A program made the position numbers and the translations under genes. Below the pieces are notes generated by a model. It worked only from the letters and a program-made list of their open reading frames with translations. It was not told where the DNA came from and did not search any database. Source: Lewinella sp. LCG006 (GTDB lineage Bacteria; Bacteroidota; Bacteroidia; Chitinophagales; Saprospiraceae). Taken from it: a stretch of DNA of 64,000 nt. The stretch is taken from NCBI RefSeq assembly GCF_040784935.1, contig NZ_CP160680.1, positions 4,310,501-4,374,500 on the forward strand, read 5' to 3'. Shown here in pieces: positions 9,101 through 19,058 of this stretch (its first letter is position 1; each line of letters starts with the position of its first letter).

Positions 9101-9941
9101 GATTGCCAAGTTGCGCGAAGCGGTAGGAGCTGTTAAAAAAGTAACACAGCCTTATGCTACCTACGGAGGCAGTGCAGAAGAATTGCCAGAAGCTTATTAT
9201 ACCCGTACGAGTGAGCGTCTTCGTCATAAAGATCGCGCGATCAACATGTGGGATTATGAGCGCTTACTGCTTCAGGCGTTTCCCCAACTTCATAAAGTAA
9301 AATGCCTTAATCATCTGCGGTATGAATCGGGGAGTCCCCAACCCATTTACCGCGAACTGGCACCTGGGCACGTAACCATTGTAGGCATCGCTGACCTGCA
9401 AAACCAGGGCGCTGTTGATCCTCTGCGCCCATACGTGAGCCTGGCCGATTTGGAAGCCATGGCCGCTTTTTTGAAAAAACGAATGTCTTGTCAGGCTAAG
9501 TTACACGTACGGAATCCCATCTTCGAACCGGTTGTCGCCAGTTTCAAGGTGCGGCTTTTTGATGGTTTGGACGAAACTTTTTACAAAGAACTTCTCAACC
9601 AGGAAATCCTGAATTTTCTCTCTCCTTGGGCTACAGGCAGCGGCTCTGAGATCGAATTTGGAGGCGAAATCCACAAGTCCGTACTGGTCAATTTTATGGA
9701 AGAACGACCTTACGTCGATTACGTCGAAGACCTGATTTTGAACCATACACTGGATCCACTGCAACGCAATGTAGAAATGGTACGGCCAACCAAGCAGGTA
9801 GCGATCCTGGTGTCGGCACGCAAACACGACATTGAGATCATCAACGGAACCACCGACAACGAATGGACAGAAGACTGTGGCTGCCAACCACAGCTAACCG
9901 GAGTACCCAATAAAATCATCCTAGATAATCGAGACGCATGA
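6162..9941 (+). CDS. large baseplate J/gp47-like wedge protein (Afp11-like)
   Basis: 1259 aa, several times longer than phage gpJ. The N-terminal and central parts are divergent. The C-terminal about 300 residues carry the recognisable gpJ-type module: EAYYTRTSERLRHKDRAINM with WDYERLLLQAFPQLHKVKCL, GHVTIVGIADLQNQGAVDPL, and VRNPIFEPVVASFKVRLFDG. These proteins form the wedge arms around the hub. The stop overlaps the next ATG by 4 bases (ATGA), a sign of coupled translation with the second large wedge gene. The ATG at 6162 follows a short AT-rich leader with no strong Shine-Dalgarno. Confidence 0.86.
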   Translation: MPSNCNDIRNDYRLSHGGTAQSERQPLAQQPDYVQVDEKTFADWIVFVRDYARFVQFYNSADTPEGDWTDFWTANPAIILANLAAAPIDDFRTASRQLFIELQKLEYQDGSAASNLHLQQHLNQLFDLFTNLSWQLDRHIRLLPQGLPIKEVLRNRVNKYLSPALQKWIAWHKHAQASLLDNGQTTLSPSLAGIRVLGANLLPTEDFYTAPVPETLFTDDWLPNGATDWATYLAGIPADATIFGTDPTVAASISFAVRHYFFTSVYEQFLQAFVLAIKEAEKALESLLYSWNKHEPHFALFLAFLRLLAKEQAYLNTLTDRHLRFYYERVLRLKFAPGKPPKTFLTVELAKQVDQHLLAAGVAFKAGKDATGQEIIFAATEDFVANKAKVTDLRSIFKAPNNVAEYRFGDPERPIYKTRDRNRYFAAPVSNSADGLGEEELTSADGRWHPFGNKEVGDDATTWDIKMPTARIGFAIASNYLYLKQGSRTIILKFNGSGMSALEGVKFRLSLTTEKGWYECTIAVDQDPGDGRYQLKWTIDGDEPAILPYQAKIHGGAFQTDFPLLKAELVHENNVEFPYQAIKNLKAASLSLTVNVTGKRDMALSGSTGPLDASKPFHPFGPAPGAGSVFILGDKEVFQKASVISLKLVWKEKKGTNYYQDTVSGSSASTQLSTLVSGAWSDTSNKDILPSTTTTAVQLSADNGNTIALSTNSIITPDFSNNQPYSNQATSGFLRFSLSGDWGHAKYPLALAAYAKGNGTTPALPKPLYDPQLLDVELDYTATQEITLSNPNTYNGLTAAFFHLHPFGEAEKQPSSGPTALLPLLVSQYNTSTPDGPVNNVGKDGGEWLIGVEGLQAPQVLSLLIQVAAGTADPLLAKPKPHLRWWYLRQNEWVPFTEREVSDGTQGLLQSGLVRLSIPADINEDNTLLPAGKAWLCATVETAVDAVNQVVGVFAQGMAVAMIDNQNDPQLGALPLPTGTIAKLREAVGAVKKVTQPYATYGGSAEELPEAYYTRTSERLRHKDRAINMWDYERLLLQAFPQLHKVKCLNHLRYESGSPQPIYRELAPGHVTIVGIADLQNQGAVDPLRPYVSLADLEAMAAFLKKRMSCQAKLHVRNPIFEPVVASFKVRLFDGLDETFYKELLNQEILNFLSPWATGSGSEIEFGGEIHKSVLVNFMEERPYVDYVEDLILNHTLDPLQRNVEMVRPTKQVAILVSARKHDIEIINGTTDNEWTEDCGCQPQLTGVPNKIILDNRDA

Positions 9942-12900
9942 GTGATTCGACCTTGACCATATTAAAGGATCCGCAACTGCCACCTGCGGAAGATTATCGG
10001 GCGCTGCGCGCCGAAGGCTTTGCTGCCGTAGAGGAGCTGGGCAACGAGCAGTGGACGGACTACAATGCGCATGATCCGGGTATCACGTTGATGGAAGCAT
10101 TGGCTTACGCAATCAGTGAATTGGGCTATCGTACGGGGTTTGATATTGCGGATATTCTCACTGAACAAAGTGGCTATATCAGCTTCCGGCAGGCCTTGTT
10201 TACCGCTCGACGAATACTGACGAATAACCCTGTTACCGTCAACGATTTTCGCAAAGCCCTCATCGACCTTCCCCGCTTGCGCAATGCCTGGCTGCTGTGC
10301 AAGGAGTGTGCCTGCGAAACTACGATCTACGCAGAATGCAAAGACAGCCAGCTTTACCATGCCCCACAGTGGCGATTATTGCCCAAGAACCTGATGGTGC
10401 AAGGGCATGAACATCCCGTCTTTGTCAAAGGATTATACGACGTTTTACTACAATTAGAAGTGGATGCAGAGCTAGGTGATTTGAATAACCGCAAGCTTCT
10501 ACAGACCCTTAATATTGATATTGGCGAGCCGGATTTAGCAGCATTGACCATCGAAATCCGCTTTCCGGATTGGGCCAAAGAGCAGCCGGAACTGTACGCA
10601 GCATTTATCTCCACCGACCCCAGCTTTGTGCTGGCCGCCGATAGTGATGACACCCTGAACGAAGGGCAACCCACAGATGAAGGTATTCGGGTAACGCGCT
10701 TTTCCCGCGACCGTACCGCCAATGAAGAAGTCACTACTGCCAATCAGGGGCTTATTCAGGGCTGGCGCAATGTCTTTTACCTGGATTTGGTCATTCCTTT
10801 TCAGGTAAATGGCAACAACCATAACCTGGAATTGAACCGCGTACCCGTGCGCTTCTTCTCTCCTCGCGAGGGTGTCAAGCGAGTTTTGAATGTGGAGGAT
10901 TTGAAGTCTTTTGTTTTTGAAAATGCTGCCAATGGCGGCTTGATAGATCGTTACCGGCGAAAGTTGCTGGCCGTAGAAGCAGCAGTAGGAGAGGCCCGAC
11001 ACCAGTTGCACCAATTACGCAACTTGGGCGAAGACTACTGCCGTATCCAAGGCATCCAAACGGAGGATGTCGCTTTTTGTGCAGATGTAGAACTCACCCC
11101 TGATGCGGATATCGAATTTGTGTTGGCTAATATTTTCTACCTGATTGAGACGCACTTCAATCCCAAGGTACCCTTTCATACCCTTTCGGAATTGACGGCG
11201 GAAGGTTTAGCAACCGAAGATATATTTGTAGGCCCCGCGTTAGAAAATGGATTTATCAAAGAAGAAGACCTGGAGGCGGCACAGCTGCGTTCTGTTATTC
11301 ACATCTCTGATTTGTACAATAAATTGATGGACATCCCTGGCGTCATCGCTATTCAGCAGGTGCAGTTTACCCGCTACGACGAGGAGGGGAATCCTATCAT
11401 GCCTTCTCATAGTTGGAGTATTCCTATTCGGCCTTTGCATATTACACAACTTTACCAGGAAGCCTCAAGGGTCTTGTTTTACAAAAACGGCTTGCCTTTC
11501 CTCGCGAGGATGGACGAAGTACGGGCGATTTTGGCCCAATTGCGAAGTGCCGACATCGGTGGTAAATTGCCTTTGGCGGAGCGTGATTTCCCCATCCCCG
11601 TAGGCGTATATCGTGATCTTGTGAGTTATGAGCCAGTGCAGCATACTTTACCCATGACGTATGGTATTGGTCCCATAGGCTTACCGCCGCGTGCTACGGA
11701 TGCCCGCCGTTCGCAAGCCCACCAATTGAAGGGGTACCTGCTGCCATTTGAACAACTACTGGCCGATATGACGGAACAGCTGGCGCACGTTCCCGACCTC
11801 TTTTCCACCGATGAAACGGTAGACCGGACTTACTTCTCTCATTTCTTTGATGCCGCCGCAAGTCCGACAGAAATAGCAGATTATTCAGATTTGGTCACGC
11901 CTCTGGCAACGGAAAATAACCTGCGGGAGATTACCGAGTCGGCAGCGGTTTTTCAGGACCGTCGCAATCGGTTTATAGATCACCTCCTGGCCAGGTTTGG
12001 CGAGCAATTTCGGGATTATGCCCTGATGCTTCACGCGAATGAAGACCGGATACCCTTTGCTGCGGATAAACTTATTCGGGACAAGATTCGCTTCCTGCGC
12101 TTTTATCCAAGGATCAGTGCTGACCGTGGCCGAGCCTTTAATTACCGCTACGACGGGCGTTGGTGTGATCCGCGCAACCAGGCAGGGATTAGTGACCGTA
12201 TTAGTCGACTGTTGGGAATGGAAACACTGCGGGCTTATTTCGCAGTAGAAATCACCAATAACCAAGGGACTTTCGAAGCGAGCTTTACCCTTACGGATAC
12301 CCGTGCGAATGGAGCAGGCTTGTTGCTGGAAGAAGTGAACGTAATTACTGCTACCACCGGTGAAGCTGCGGAAGACCTTACCTGGGCGCTGATTGGAGAT
12401 ATTATCGCCAATAGTACCACGCCTGGGCGTTACGGCACCGATGGCAATGGCGACCCAGTGCTGGAAGATGAAAACGGCGTGCCGCTAGCTATGCTGGCAA
12501 GCGGTATAGTAGCAGCGGATGTCATTGCGTTTACCACCGATATTTTGGCTAAAGAGCGGCTGTTTCCAGTAGAGCATTTGTTGCTCCGCCCGGTATTTCC
12601 GGGGAGCCCTTTAATGCCCGTTTGTCTACCCGATGATTGTACCCACTGTGGGGAAGAAGATCCCTATTCTTTTAGGCTGACCTACGTTTTACAAGGAAGC
12701 CTGGCCCCCTTTAGCTACGATATTGATTTGCGGCAATTTGCCGATCAGACCATTCGCAGAGAGACACCATCTCATTTGCTACCCAAAATTTGCTGGGTAG
12801 GTAACCGAACGGTTGAGAAAGATGAGTGCGCTCCTGTTCTGTCTCGTTTAACCGCTGTTTTGCTGCCTTTCTTTGGTGCCGAAGAGGAAGCCGCCGCTTG

Positions 12901-13672
12901 TAGTTGCGCAATGGAACTTTACGATGGCTTCGATGAGCTGTTTCAGCCTTGGATGGAGAGCCGACTACTTGACTACCGACCTTATGGCGCATGGGCACAA
13001 GATTTGCGGATACTTTTTGCTGATTTGCAATCGACAGATTTTCCTTGTTTGGGAACCGATGAAGCCTGGGATACCCTCCATGATCTTTTGCTGGATCACT
13101 TCGTCACCCTGGCGGTGCAAGCCCACCAGTTTGACCGCTTTGAGATCGCCTGGTGCAACTGGTTGGAGGCAAATAACCCTTTCTTATGGCAACCACTCAA
13201 TGCCCAACTGCAACGCCAAACCGAGCTGTGGCTGCAACGCACAACGCAGCAAACGAACAATTGCCAATGCGCCGAGTTGCTGCTGTCTTATTTCGGCGAC
13301 CGTTTCCGGAATTGGATCAGCGACTTGGTGGAGGAAGAAGCTGATCTGACGGACCTACCCACCTTGGTGAGCCGCATTGAAGCTGAGGTATGGGAGCTTT
13401 TTCGCAGTGATTTAGCGACCGCCCTGAACAACGATCCCACATTTTGCCCACTTCAGGGGCTTGATGTAAATGATGAACGCTGGGAGGAGCTTCTCCAAAG
13501 TTGGCTGGCTTACTATTCCGAGTGGATAGTTGTCGCTTACCGCCACGAAGTACTCCTTCGAATTTTTTCCGACCTGACCAGTATTTACCCGACAGCTACC
13601 TTGCACGATTGTGATGATGGTAGCGATGATAATCCTGTTCGATTAGATAACACCATTCTTGGTACCCTCTAA
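9938..13672 (+). CDS. second large baseplate wedge protein (Afp12-like)
   Basis: 1244 aa. Near the N terminus (about residues 35-65) is WTDYNAHDPGITLMEALAYA. The W-(T)-D-x-N-x-H-D-P-G-I-T-L-x-E signature is typical of large eCIS baseplate assembly proteins, and residues further on (FIKEEDLEAAQLRSVIHISD) resemble wedge sequences. A short Cys cluster (CLPDDCTHCGEEDPYSF, from about residue 897) may bind metal. The C-terminal 250 residues are acidic and Trp-rich with no domain I recognise. The 4-bp overlap with the previous gene and the 14-bp gap to the next support one operon. Pairing with the gpJ-like protein as a wedge heterodimer is inferred from Afp11-Afp12. Confidence 0.78.
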   Translation: MSDSTLTILKDPQLPPAEDYRALRAEGFAAVEELGNEQWTDYNAHDPGITLMEALAYAISELGYRTGFDIADILTEQSGYISFRQALFTARRILTNNPVTVNDFRKALIDLPRLRNAWLLCKECACETTIYAECKDSQLYHAPQWRLLPKNLMVQGHEHPVFVKGLYDVLLQLEVDAELGDLNNRKLLQTLNIDIGEPDLAALTIEIRFPDWAKEQPELYAAFISTDPSFVLAADSDDTLNEGQPTDEGIRVTRFSRDRTANEEVTTANQGLIQGWRNVFYLDLVIPFQVNGNNHNLELNRVPVRFFSPREGVKRVLNVEDLKSFVFENAANGGLIDRYRRKLLAVEAAVGEARHQLHQLRNLGEDYCRIQGIQTEDVAFCADVELTPDADIEFVLANIFYLIETHFNPKVPFHTLSELTAEGLATEDIFVGPALENGFIKEEDLEAAQLRSVIHISDLYNKLMDIPGVIAIQQVQFTRYDEEGNPIMPSHSWSIPIRPLHITQLYQEASRVLFYKNGLPFLARMDEVRAILAQLRSADIGGKLPLAERDFPIPVGVYRDLVSYEPVQHTLPMTYGIGPIGLPPRATDARRSQAHQLKGYLLPFEQLLADMTEQLAHVPDLFSTDETVDRTYFSHFFDAAASPTEIADYSDLVTPLATENNLREITESAAVFQDRRNRFIDHLLARFGEQFRDYALMLHANEDRIPFAADKLIRDKIRFLRFYPRISADRGRAFNYRYDGRWCDPRNQAGISDRISRLLGMETLRAYFAVEITNNQGTFEASFTLTDTRANGAGLLLEEVNVITATTGEAAEDLTWALIGDIIANSTTPGRYGTDGNGDPVLEDENGVPLAMLASGIVAADVIAFTTDILAKERLFPVEHLLLRPVFPGSPLMPVCLPDDCTHCGEEDPYSFRLTYVLQGSLAPFSYDIDLRQFADQTIRRETPSHLLPKICWVGNRTVEKDECAPVLSRLTAVLLPFFGAEEEAAACSCAMELYDGFDELFQPWMESRLLDYRPYGAWAQDLRILFADLQSTDFPCLGTDEAWDTLHDLLLDHFVTLAVQAHQFDRFEIAWCNWLEANNPFLWQPLNAQLQRQTELWLQRTTQQTNNCQCAELLLSYFGDRFRNWISDLVEEEADLTDLPTLVSRIEAEVWELFRSDLATALNNDPTFCPLQGLDVNDERWEELLQSWLAYYSEWIVVAYRHEVLLRIFSDLTSIYPTATLHDCDDGSDDNPVRLDNTILGTL

Positions 13673-13686
13673 AGCCCTCAAGTGAT

Positions 13687-16600
13687 ATGTTACCAGTAAA
13701 CATTTCCTATCCGTTTTTTGAAGCCAATCAGGTGCTTTCCAATGAGCATCTCAATCAGCTATTTAATTACCTCGATGAACAGGAACGCCTGACGCGGACC
13801 AACCTGATCGGGATTGGCATTGTCTGTGGTTTGGAGCCATCCATCGCTGATAGTGGTGATAGTATCCAGATCAGCAAAGGCTGTGGAGTGACCTCCGAAG
13901 GTTATCTGATCACTTGGGGTACCCAGGCCGCCTTAGAGTGGTATCGCCCTTACGAGGTGCCCGATGCGCTCCCTTATCGAGAGTTTGGGAGTGGCAGTAA
14001 TCCGTTCACGCCATTCCCCATTTGGGAACTGACGGCGGATCGCAACAATGATGCCACGGCCGTTAGGGTAAGCCGTGACTTCTTGCAGGGGGTTAACCAG
14101 GTTCCAGGAGAAGGGGATGAAAAAATCCTAGTCCTGTTTCTAGAGTGCGAAGCGGAAAGCAATCGGAATTGTGCCCCCAATTCTTGCAATGATAAAGGTT
14201 CTACCGTAACGGCGACCATCCGACCGCTGTTGATACGAAAGCAGGATATTGATTTGCTCCAGGCGCGTATTCGTGCCTTGGGGCCAGAAGCAGAAGCTTA
14301 TTTTAGTCTGGCCGACTCGATGAGTAATCGTTTGGGTTTACCCACACTTAAGCTACCGCGTTTTGATGTTGCTGCCACTAATTTAGGGAGTACCACTTCT
14401 ATTTTTTCTGCCTTCCAATTGGCGATGAGCCAGCCGGTGGTAGAAGGCGTCGCCAATGCGCTCAGTGCTGCTCATCAAGCTTTTGCGCCTTTGCTCACCG
14501 ATTTTCCAGCCAACCCTTTTGCCAATCTACTGACCAATTGGGCCTTTCTCTATAATCGCAGCATAGAAACCAGCGGACAATACCTCTGGTACCAATATTA
14601 CTATGATCACCTGGATACCGTTATTCAGGCTTATGAAGAATTTCGCCTGCGGGGGCTAGAAGTATTAGGGCTTTGTTGCCCAGACAGTCGTTTGTTTAAA
14701 AGACATTTGTTTGCGGGCAACCTGGGTGTTGAGCCGATCGGCAATAGCTATCGTCATAGCTTTGTGCCTTCGCCCTTGTTTACGCGTCAGCAGGGAGCTA
14801 TGGCAGAGTTGCGTTTGCTGTTTGCCCGGTTGGTTAGTTTGGTGCAGGAATTGGAGTTGCCTCCAAATGTGAGTTCCTTGATCGGCGTCAATGTCGGAAA
14901 TATTCGTCCTTTCACGCCAGTCCTCCAGCCGGGGGTATTTACTCCCTTTGATGGCTTTACGCTTGTCCGTCCCGAATTACTTACAGCTTTTAGACCAAGG
15001 TTGTCGACGAGTATAAAGATTACACCTAGTTTACTGGGTGGGCCTCTGTCTCGCAAGGCCATTCCTTACCATTATCGACCTGTACCCCTTTACGAACAGT
15101 GGAGCTATCACCTGACCCGTCAGGGGAAAGCCCGGCATAATTTGGGCTACCGTTCCAATGCCTGGAATACGACCGACCTCTTTGTTCGTTTTCCGCTACA
15201 GTATGACCTGGAGCCTAATAATTTTCTAAGGATTGAAGGACACATTGGCCAAAATTACGTGCAGGTACTCAGCGAGTTGCTTGCGCAAAAAGACCGCAAC
15301 CGACTACCGATTGATATTATAGCACTGAAATCTGGCTTTAATGAAGATAACATCCCGCTACCTAGAGAGGTGGAAGATTGTCATTTTCAAGATTTAGACA
15401 CCCTCTATCAGGCCTTTCGGGAAGAATTGCTGTGCCAACTCTGTGAAGCTGTAAAACGGTTTTACTTGACGCCAATTTTACCTAACCAAGCTCCACCACA
15501 GGCTTTCGGCAACCGGGTGCCACAGCTGCCGTTTTTGCAGCAATGCGCACCAAATTTCCGCTATTTCGATAACTCTATCGGTGCCTATTATGAGAACAAC
15601 CTGAGCCAGCATACGGCGACGGCCCCTTATTTGGGGAATCTAGAATCGGTCTATATCTATCATGTCCTGTTTATTTTCAACCTGGTGAAGCTTGCGGAAG
15701 CGCTACCCGAAAATGTAGGCCAGTTGGATATGACGGTTTTTCGTCAGCGACACAATGCCTTGATGGGCTTGATGCAGGTGCTCAATAATTATATCCTGCA
15801 AATTACGAATGATGCCATCACAGACGATGACAACAATGATAGACTGGATCTGGAAGAGTTTTCCGATCAAATGGATCACGTTCTTTTTGCCTGTAAACTG
15901 GAATCCTTTCAGCGTATTTTTGATGAGTACCAGGATCGTATCAATAAAATCCGGGAGCAGTTGTTGTTTACTAAATTTCTGGATCAGCATCCGGGAATTC
16001 AGCACAAAGCTGGCGTGCCCATGGGCGGAACCTTTGTCATGGTTTATCATGGTGATGATCAACCTGATGATGTCCCTGTCCGGCAAGGCCGTTTCACTAT
16101 CCGAGGTCGGGTAGTCGCCAACGGAGAAGTACTTATTGGTGTGACCATTGTTCAAGTTGGTACTACTTCTGGAACGGTAACGGATTTCGATGGCAACTTT
16201 TCTTTGGTCGTAAACAGTTTACCTGCTCGTCTGGAGGTACTGATGGCTGGTTTTGAAAGCAGAGAAGTAATTGCCGTTGCTGAAAATGTAATCCTGAATA
16301 TAGACCTGGCTGCTCCAGTGGATAATAATACGGATCTGGGGCGTTTTGCTGATCTGGCTGTGGGTACTGTAATTGCTGATTTTTACTTGCCCTATTTATG
16401 TTGCTCAGATTGTACACCAGTGCAATTTGTACTACCAAAAGAACCGCCCACCTTCAGCTGGGAACAAGTCGGTTGTACGACGCCAAATAATACGGGTCTT
16501 GTGCTAATTACGCCTACTGGCGGCACTGCTCCTTATGATTATTCCTTGGATGGAGGGGTCAATTGGCAGGCATTAGCTGAAGACCCTATTGCCGTAAATA

Positions 16601-17775
16601 ACGGAGCCCAGGTGCAGATTAGAGACGCGGAAGGAACCATCTCCGTAAGGCGTACAATAGCGTTGGTGCCACAATTTGTAATTGATCCGGGCGCAAGTAT
16701 TTGCGATGAAGATGGACAGAATTTCCAGGTGGAAATCTTCATAAATGGTGGTCGCCAGCCCTATCGGGTAATTGCCAATGGGCAAACATATGAAGTGCCG
16801 CTGGGGGAAAATATCGGTTTTGCTACCTTCCCCAGTGGACAAGGTGGGGAGGTGATCGTAGAAGACAGTAGTACGCCAGCTTGTGAACAACGATTTGATG
16901 CAAAACCTGTTGTCTGTGAGCAGGGATGTGGTCTGCCTTGTAATGGCATTACCAGAGAGTGTGGCCATCCGTTCTGGATGCAACGCAACCCAAATACCAG
17001 TATTCGCTATCAAAGGGTACAACTTAGAGTAAACACCTTCACGGTCATTGGCGATCAGCCAGGGCAGGCCGTTAATTTTAATACCGCACAGCTAGGACAA
17101 CTGACCGAAATACTAAATCCAAGTGGCGATTTCAGTACAGCAAGCGTGTTCAGTAGTTTCTGGAATAGCAGAATGCCCGATGCGAATGAGTTCATTCAAT
17201 CTGTGTTGGGGGATACATTTGGTAGCCCAGAAGATGCGGTTATTCTTCTGACTTACGATCCCACAGGGGTAGACAATTTTACTACCCTGAGAATTGAGCA
17301 TTATAGCTGCCATACCTACGTGATTGAAATCGAAGTGAGCTTTTCCGGGGCTTCGGTTGGGAAGCATGATTACCGCCGTTTCTGGCAATACCGCGAATCG
17401 GGTAGTGAAGTGCGCGAAGAAGTGATTATTAATAGTAATCAGACGTTTCAAGGAGAAGGAAGGTTGCCGGCCTACAACTGTATCATCCGTGATCGTTGTA
17501 ATCCGAATAATCCTCCTCAGGAATTGTGTACGGAACCTACATCGCTGGAAATAAACTTTGATCCAGGAGGGAATCAACTCTTTTTATTTGCTAATAATGC
17601 TGGTGAACGGCCCGTGCTGTGGATGGTGGAATATGCTTTCCCTGCTATTCTTTCCGGCACCCAGGTGGAGACAAATTTGCAAGCTGATTTTAATACCAAT
17701 TACGTCATTAGAGCCATTGCGGTCGATCCTGATACGACTTGTGCGTCGGTAGCAAGTGCTTCATTTGTCATTTGA
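13687..17775 (+). CDS. eCIS-associated multidomain protein, possible fibre or baseplate accessory
   Basis: 1362 aa. The N terminus (FFEANQVLSNEHLNQLFNYL, then NLIGIGIVCGLE) resembles a protein I know only as an uncharacterised partner of Bacteroidota eCIS clusters. Residues ~800-875 read as a carboxypeptidase-regulatory-like beta-sandwich (FTIRGRVVANGEVLIGVTIV ... GTVTDFDGNFSLVV). Residues ~935-965 contain a SprB-repeat-like GGTAPYDYSLDGGVNW, and the C-terminal third is Cys-rich. No signal peptide is visible, fitting an intracellularly assembled particle. Its place between wedge and tape-measure genes matches the Afp13 fibre slot, so a surface-exposed or receptor-binding role is plausible but unproven. 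Confidence 0.6.
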   Translation: MLPVNISYPFFEANQVLSNEHLNQLFNYLDEQERLTRTNLIGIGIVCGLEPSIADSGDSIQISKGCGVTSEGYLITWGTQAALEWYRPYEVPDALPYREFGSGSNPFTPFPIWELTADRNNDATAVRVSRDFLQGVNQVPGEGDEKILVLFLECEAESNRNCAPNSCNDKGSTVTATIRPLLIRKQDIDLLQARIRALGPEAEAYFSLADSMSNRLGLPTLKLPRFDVAATNLGSTTSIFSAFQLAMSQPVVEGVANALSAAHQAFAPLLTDFPANPFANLLTNWAFLYNRSIETSGQYLWYQYYYDHLDTVIQAYEEFRLRGLEVLGLCCPDSRLFKRHLFAGNLGVEPIGNSYRHSFVPSPLFTRQQGAMAELRLLFARLVSLVQELELPPNVSSLIGVNVGNIRPFTPVLQPGVFTPFDGFTLVRPELLTAFRPRLSTSIKITPSLLGGPLSRKAIPYHYRPVPLYEQWSYHLTRQGKARHNLGYRSNAWNTTDLFVRFPLQYDLEPNNFLRIEGHIGQNYVQVLSELLAQKDRNRLPIDIIALKSGFNEDNIPLPREVEDCHFQDLDTLYQAFREELLCQLCEAVKRFYLTPILPNQAPPQAFGNRVPQLPFLQQCAPNFRYFDNSIGAYYENNLSQHTATAPYLGNLESVYIYHVLFIFNLVKLAEALPENVGQLDMTVFRQRHNALMGLMQVLNNYILQITNDAITDDDNNDRLDLEEFSDQMDHVLFACKLESFQRIFDEYQDRINKIREQLLFTKFLDQHPGIQHKAGVPMGGTFVMVYHGDDQPDDVPVRQGRFTIRGRVVANGEVLIGVTIVQVGTTSGTVTDFDGNFSLVVNSLPARLEVLMAGFESREVIAVAENVILNIDLAAPVDNNTDLGRFADLAVGTVIADFYLPYLCCSDCTPVQFVLPKEPPTFSWEQVGCTTPNNTGLVLITPTGGTAPYDYSLDGGVNWQALAEDPIAVNNGAQVQIRDAEGTISVRRTIALVPQFVIDPGASICDEDGQNFQVEIFINGGRQPYRVIANGQTYEVPLGENIGFATFPSGQGGEVIVEDSSTPACEQRFDAKPVVCEQGCGLPCNGITRECGHPFWMQRNPNTSIRYQRVQLRVNTFTVIGDQPGQAVNFNTAQLGQLTEILNPSGDFSTASVFSSFWNSRMPDANEFIQSVLGDTFGSPEDAVILLTYDPTGVDNFTTLRIEHYSCHTYVIEIEVSFSGASVGKHDYRRFWQYRESGSEVREEVIINSNQTFQGEGRLPAYNCIIRDRCNPNNPPQELCTEPTSLEINFDPGGNQLFLFANNAGERPVLWMVEYAFPAILSGTQVETNLQADFNTNYVIRAIAVDPDTTCASVASASFVI

Positions 17776-19040
17776 TGTCAGCGAAACAAATCCATATCAT
17801 CAATCACCTTAAGCTGGAACTGAATGTTCAGGCTTCCCGTGGTCAGGATTACTATGCGATCAACGAGCGGTTATCTGTTCTTGGTCAAGAGCGCATACCT
17901 GAGATCATTGATCGGGTGCTGTCGGAGTTGGTGCCTCCTGGGGTATATGTTCGTTACGACAAGTTGCTTGTGGATTGTGACATCAGCTCCTTAGAGGAGC
18001 TAGAAGAGGTGATCCGCAGGCAATTAGCTGGAGAATTGGAGCTGTTGATCAGGGAGCAAGCGCAAGATGAAGAACTACGCTTTGCTTCTGTTACTGATGG
18101 GCGGGAGGACTTACGCGAAGCGATTATAGGACCGGGAGCCTGGGTCATTCATTTCCTGGAGAAAGGGGTTTTGCCTTGGTCTGCTCCCGAAGGGACAAGC
18201 CCTGCTTCCTTGGCGTATGAGTTGACAGAATTACTCGCTAATGACCCCGCTTTCGCCGAGGGTTTGCGCCGATTTTTATTGCAAAACAAAAATGGTCTTA
18301 AGCGGATGCTCGCCCAGTTTGGGAGCGTAATGTTACAGCGGTTAATGGGTGCTGCTCAGGATCAGCCGATGCCTCCTCCACTGCTTTCGTTAACTGAACA
18401 GCTGAAATATTGGACGGAACAACTGGAACTATGGGAGGAAGCTATAGAGGTAAATCGGTCAATGACTGATCCAAAAAACAAGGTGGAGGCGCCAAGGTCA
18501 AAAGAGCAAAAACGACTAACAGCTTTAGTCCAAGGTAATCATAATCAGGAGAAAGCCTTAGCTGTTAGGCAGGCGGGGCTGGTGCTGCTGCATCCATTTA
18601 TCGACCGGTTTCTTACGCTGCACGGAGCAGTGTCTAACCACGAAGTCGTTGATCCAAGTTTGGCGGCAAGCCTCCTACAAAGCCTTGTTGCTGGTGAATC
18701 ACCGACGGCAGAATGGGAGCTGGTCTTGCCTAAAGTATTACTGGATATTCCCTTGGAGGAAGTATTGGTTTTGCCAAAATTAACAGAAGAACAACTCCGT
18801 AGTGGAGAGGAATTAATTGAAGCGGCCATCCGTCATTGGTCGGCCTTGGGGAGAACTTCCGTAGCAGGCTTTCGGGCCAATTTTTTGCGACGCGACGGCT
18901 TACTTCATTTACAGGGAGCCGATTGGTATTTGCAGATAGCACATGCCCCCTATGATATGCTGCTCGATCGCTTGCCCTGGAATATTGCCATGATAAAACT
19001 CCCCTGGATGAGAGGAATGCTAAAGGTTGATTTTCAATGA
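17775..19040 (+). CDS. contractile injection system tape-measure protein (Afp14-like)
   Basis: 421 aa from the ATG at 17775, which overlaps the upstream stop (TGATG). An earlier in-frame GTG at 17739 would extend the protein inside the previous gene and is less likely. The N terminus HIINHLKLELNVQ followed by LSVLGQERIPEIIDRVLSEL is typical of eCIS tape-measure proteins. The C terminus (LLHLQGADWYLQIAHAPYDM, LDRLPWNIAMIKLPWM) is the conserved end of the family, with its LPW motifs. The protein sets sheath/tube length and may occupy the tube lumen. It lies directly before the DUF4157 cargo gene. Confidence 0.85.
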   Translation: MSAKQIHIINHLKLELNVQASRGQDYYAINERLSVLGQERIPEIIDRVLSELVPPGVYVRYDKLLVDCDISSLEELEEVIRRQLAGELELLIREQAQDEELRFASVTDGREDLREAIIGPGAWVIHFLEKGVLPWSAPEGTSPASLAYELTELLANDPAFAEGLRRFLLQNKNGLKRMLAQFGSVMLQRLMGAAQDQPMPPPLLSLTEQLKYWTEQLELWEEAIEVNRSMTDPKNKVEAPRSKEQKRLTALVQGNHNQEKALAVRQAGLVLLHPFIDRFLTLHGAVSNHEVVDPSLAASLLQSLVAGESPTAEWELVLPKVLLDIPLEEVLVLPKLTEEQLRSGEELIEAAIRHWSALGRTSVAGFRANFLRRDGLLHLQGADWYLQIAHAPYDMLLDRLPWNIAMIKLPWMRGMLKVDFQ

Positions 19041-19058
19041 AGTTAAAAAACTAAGGGA

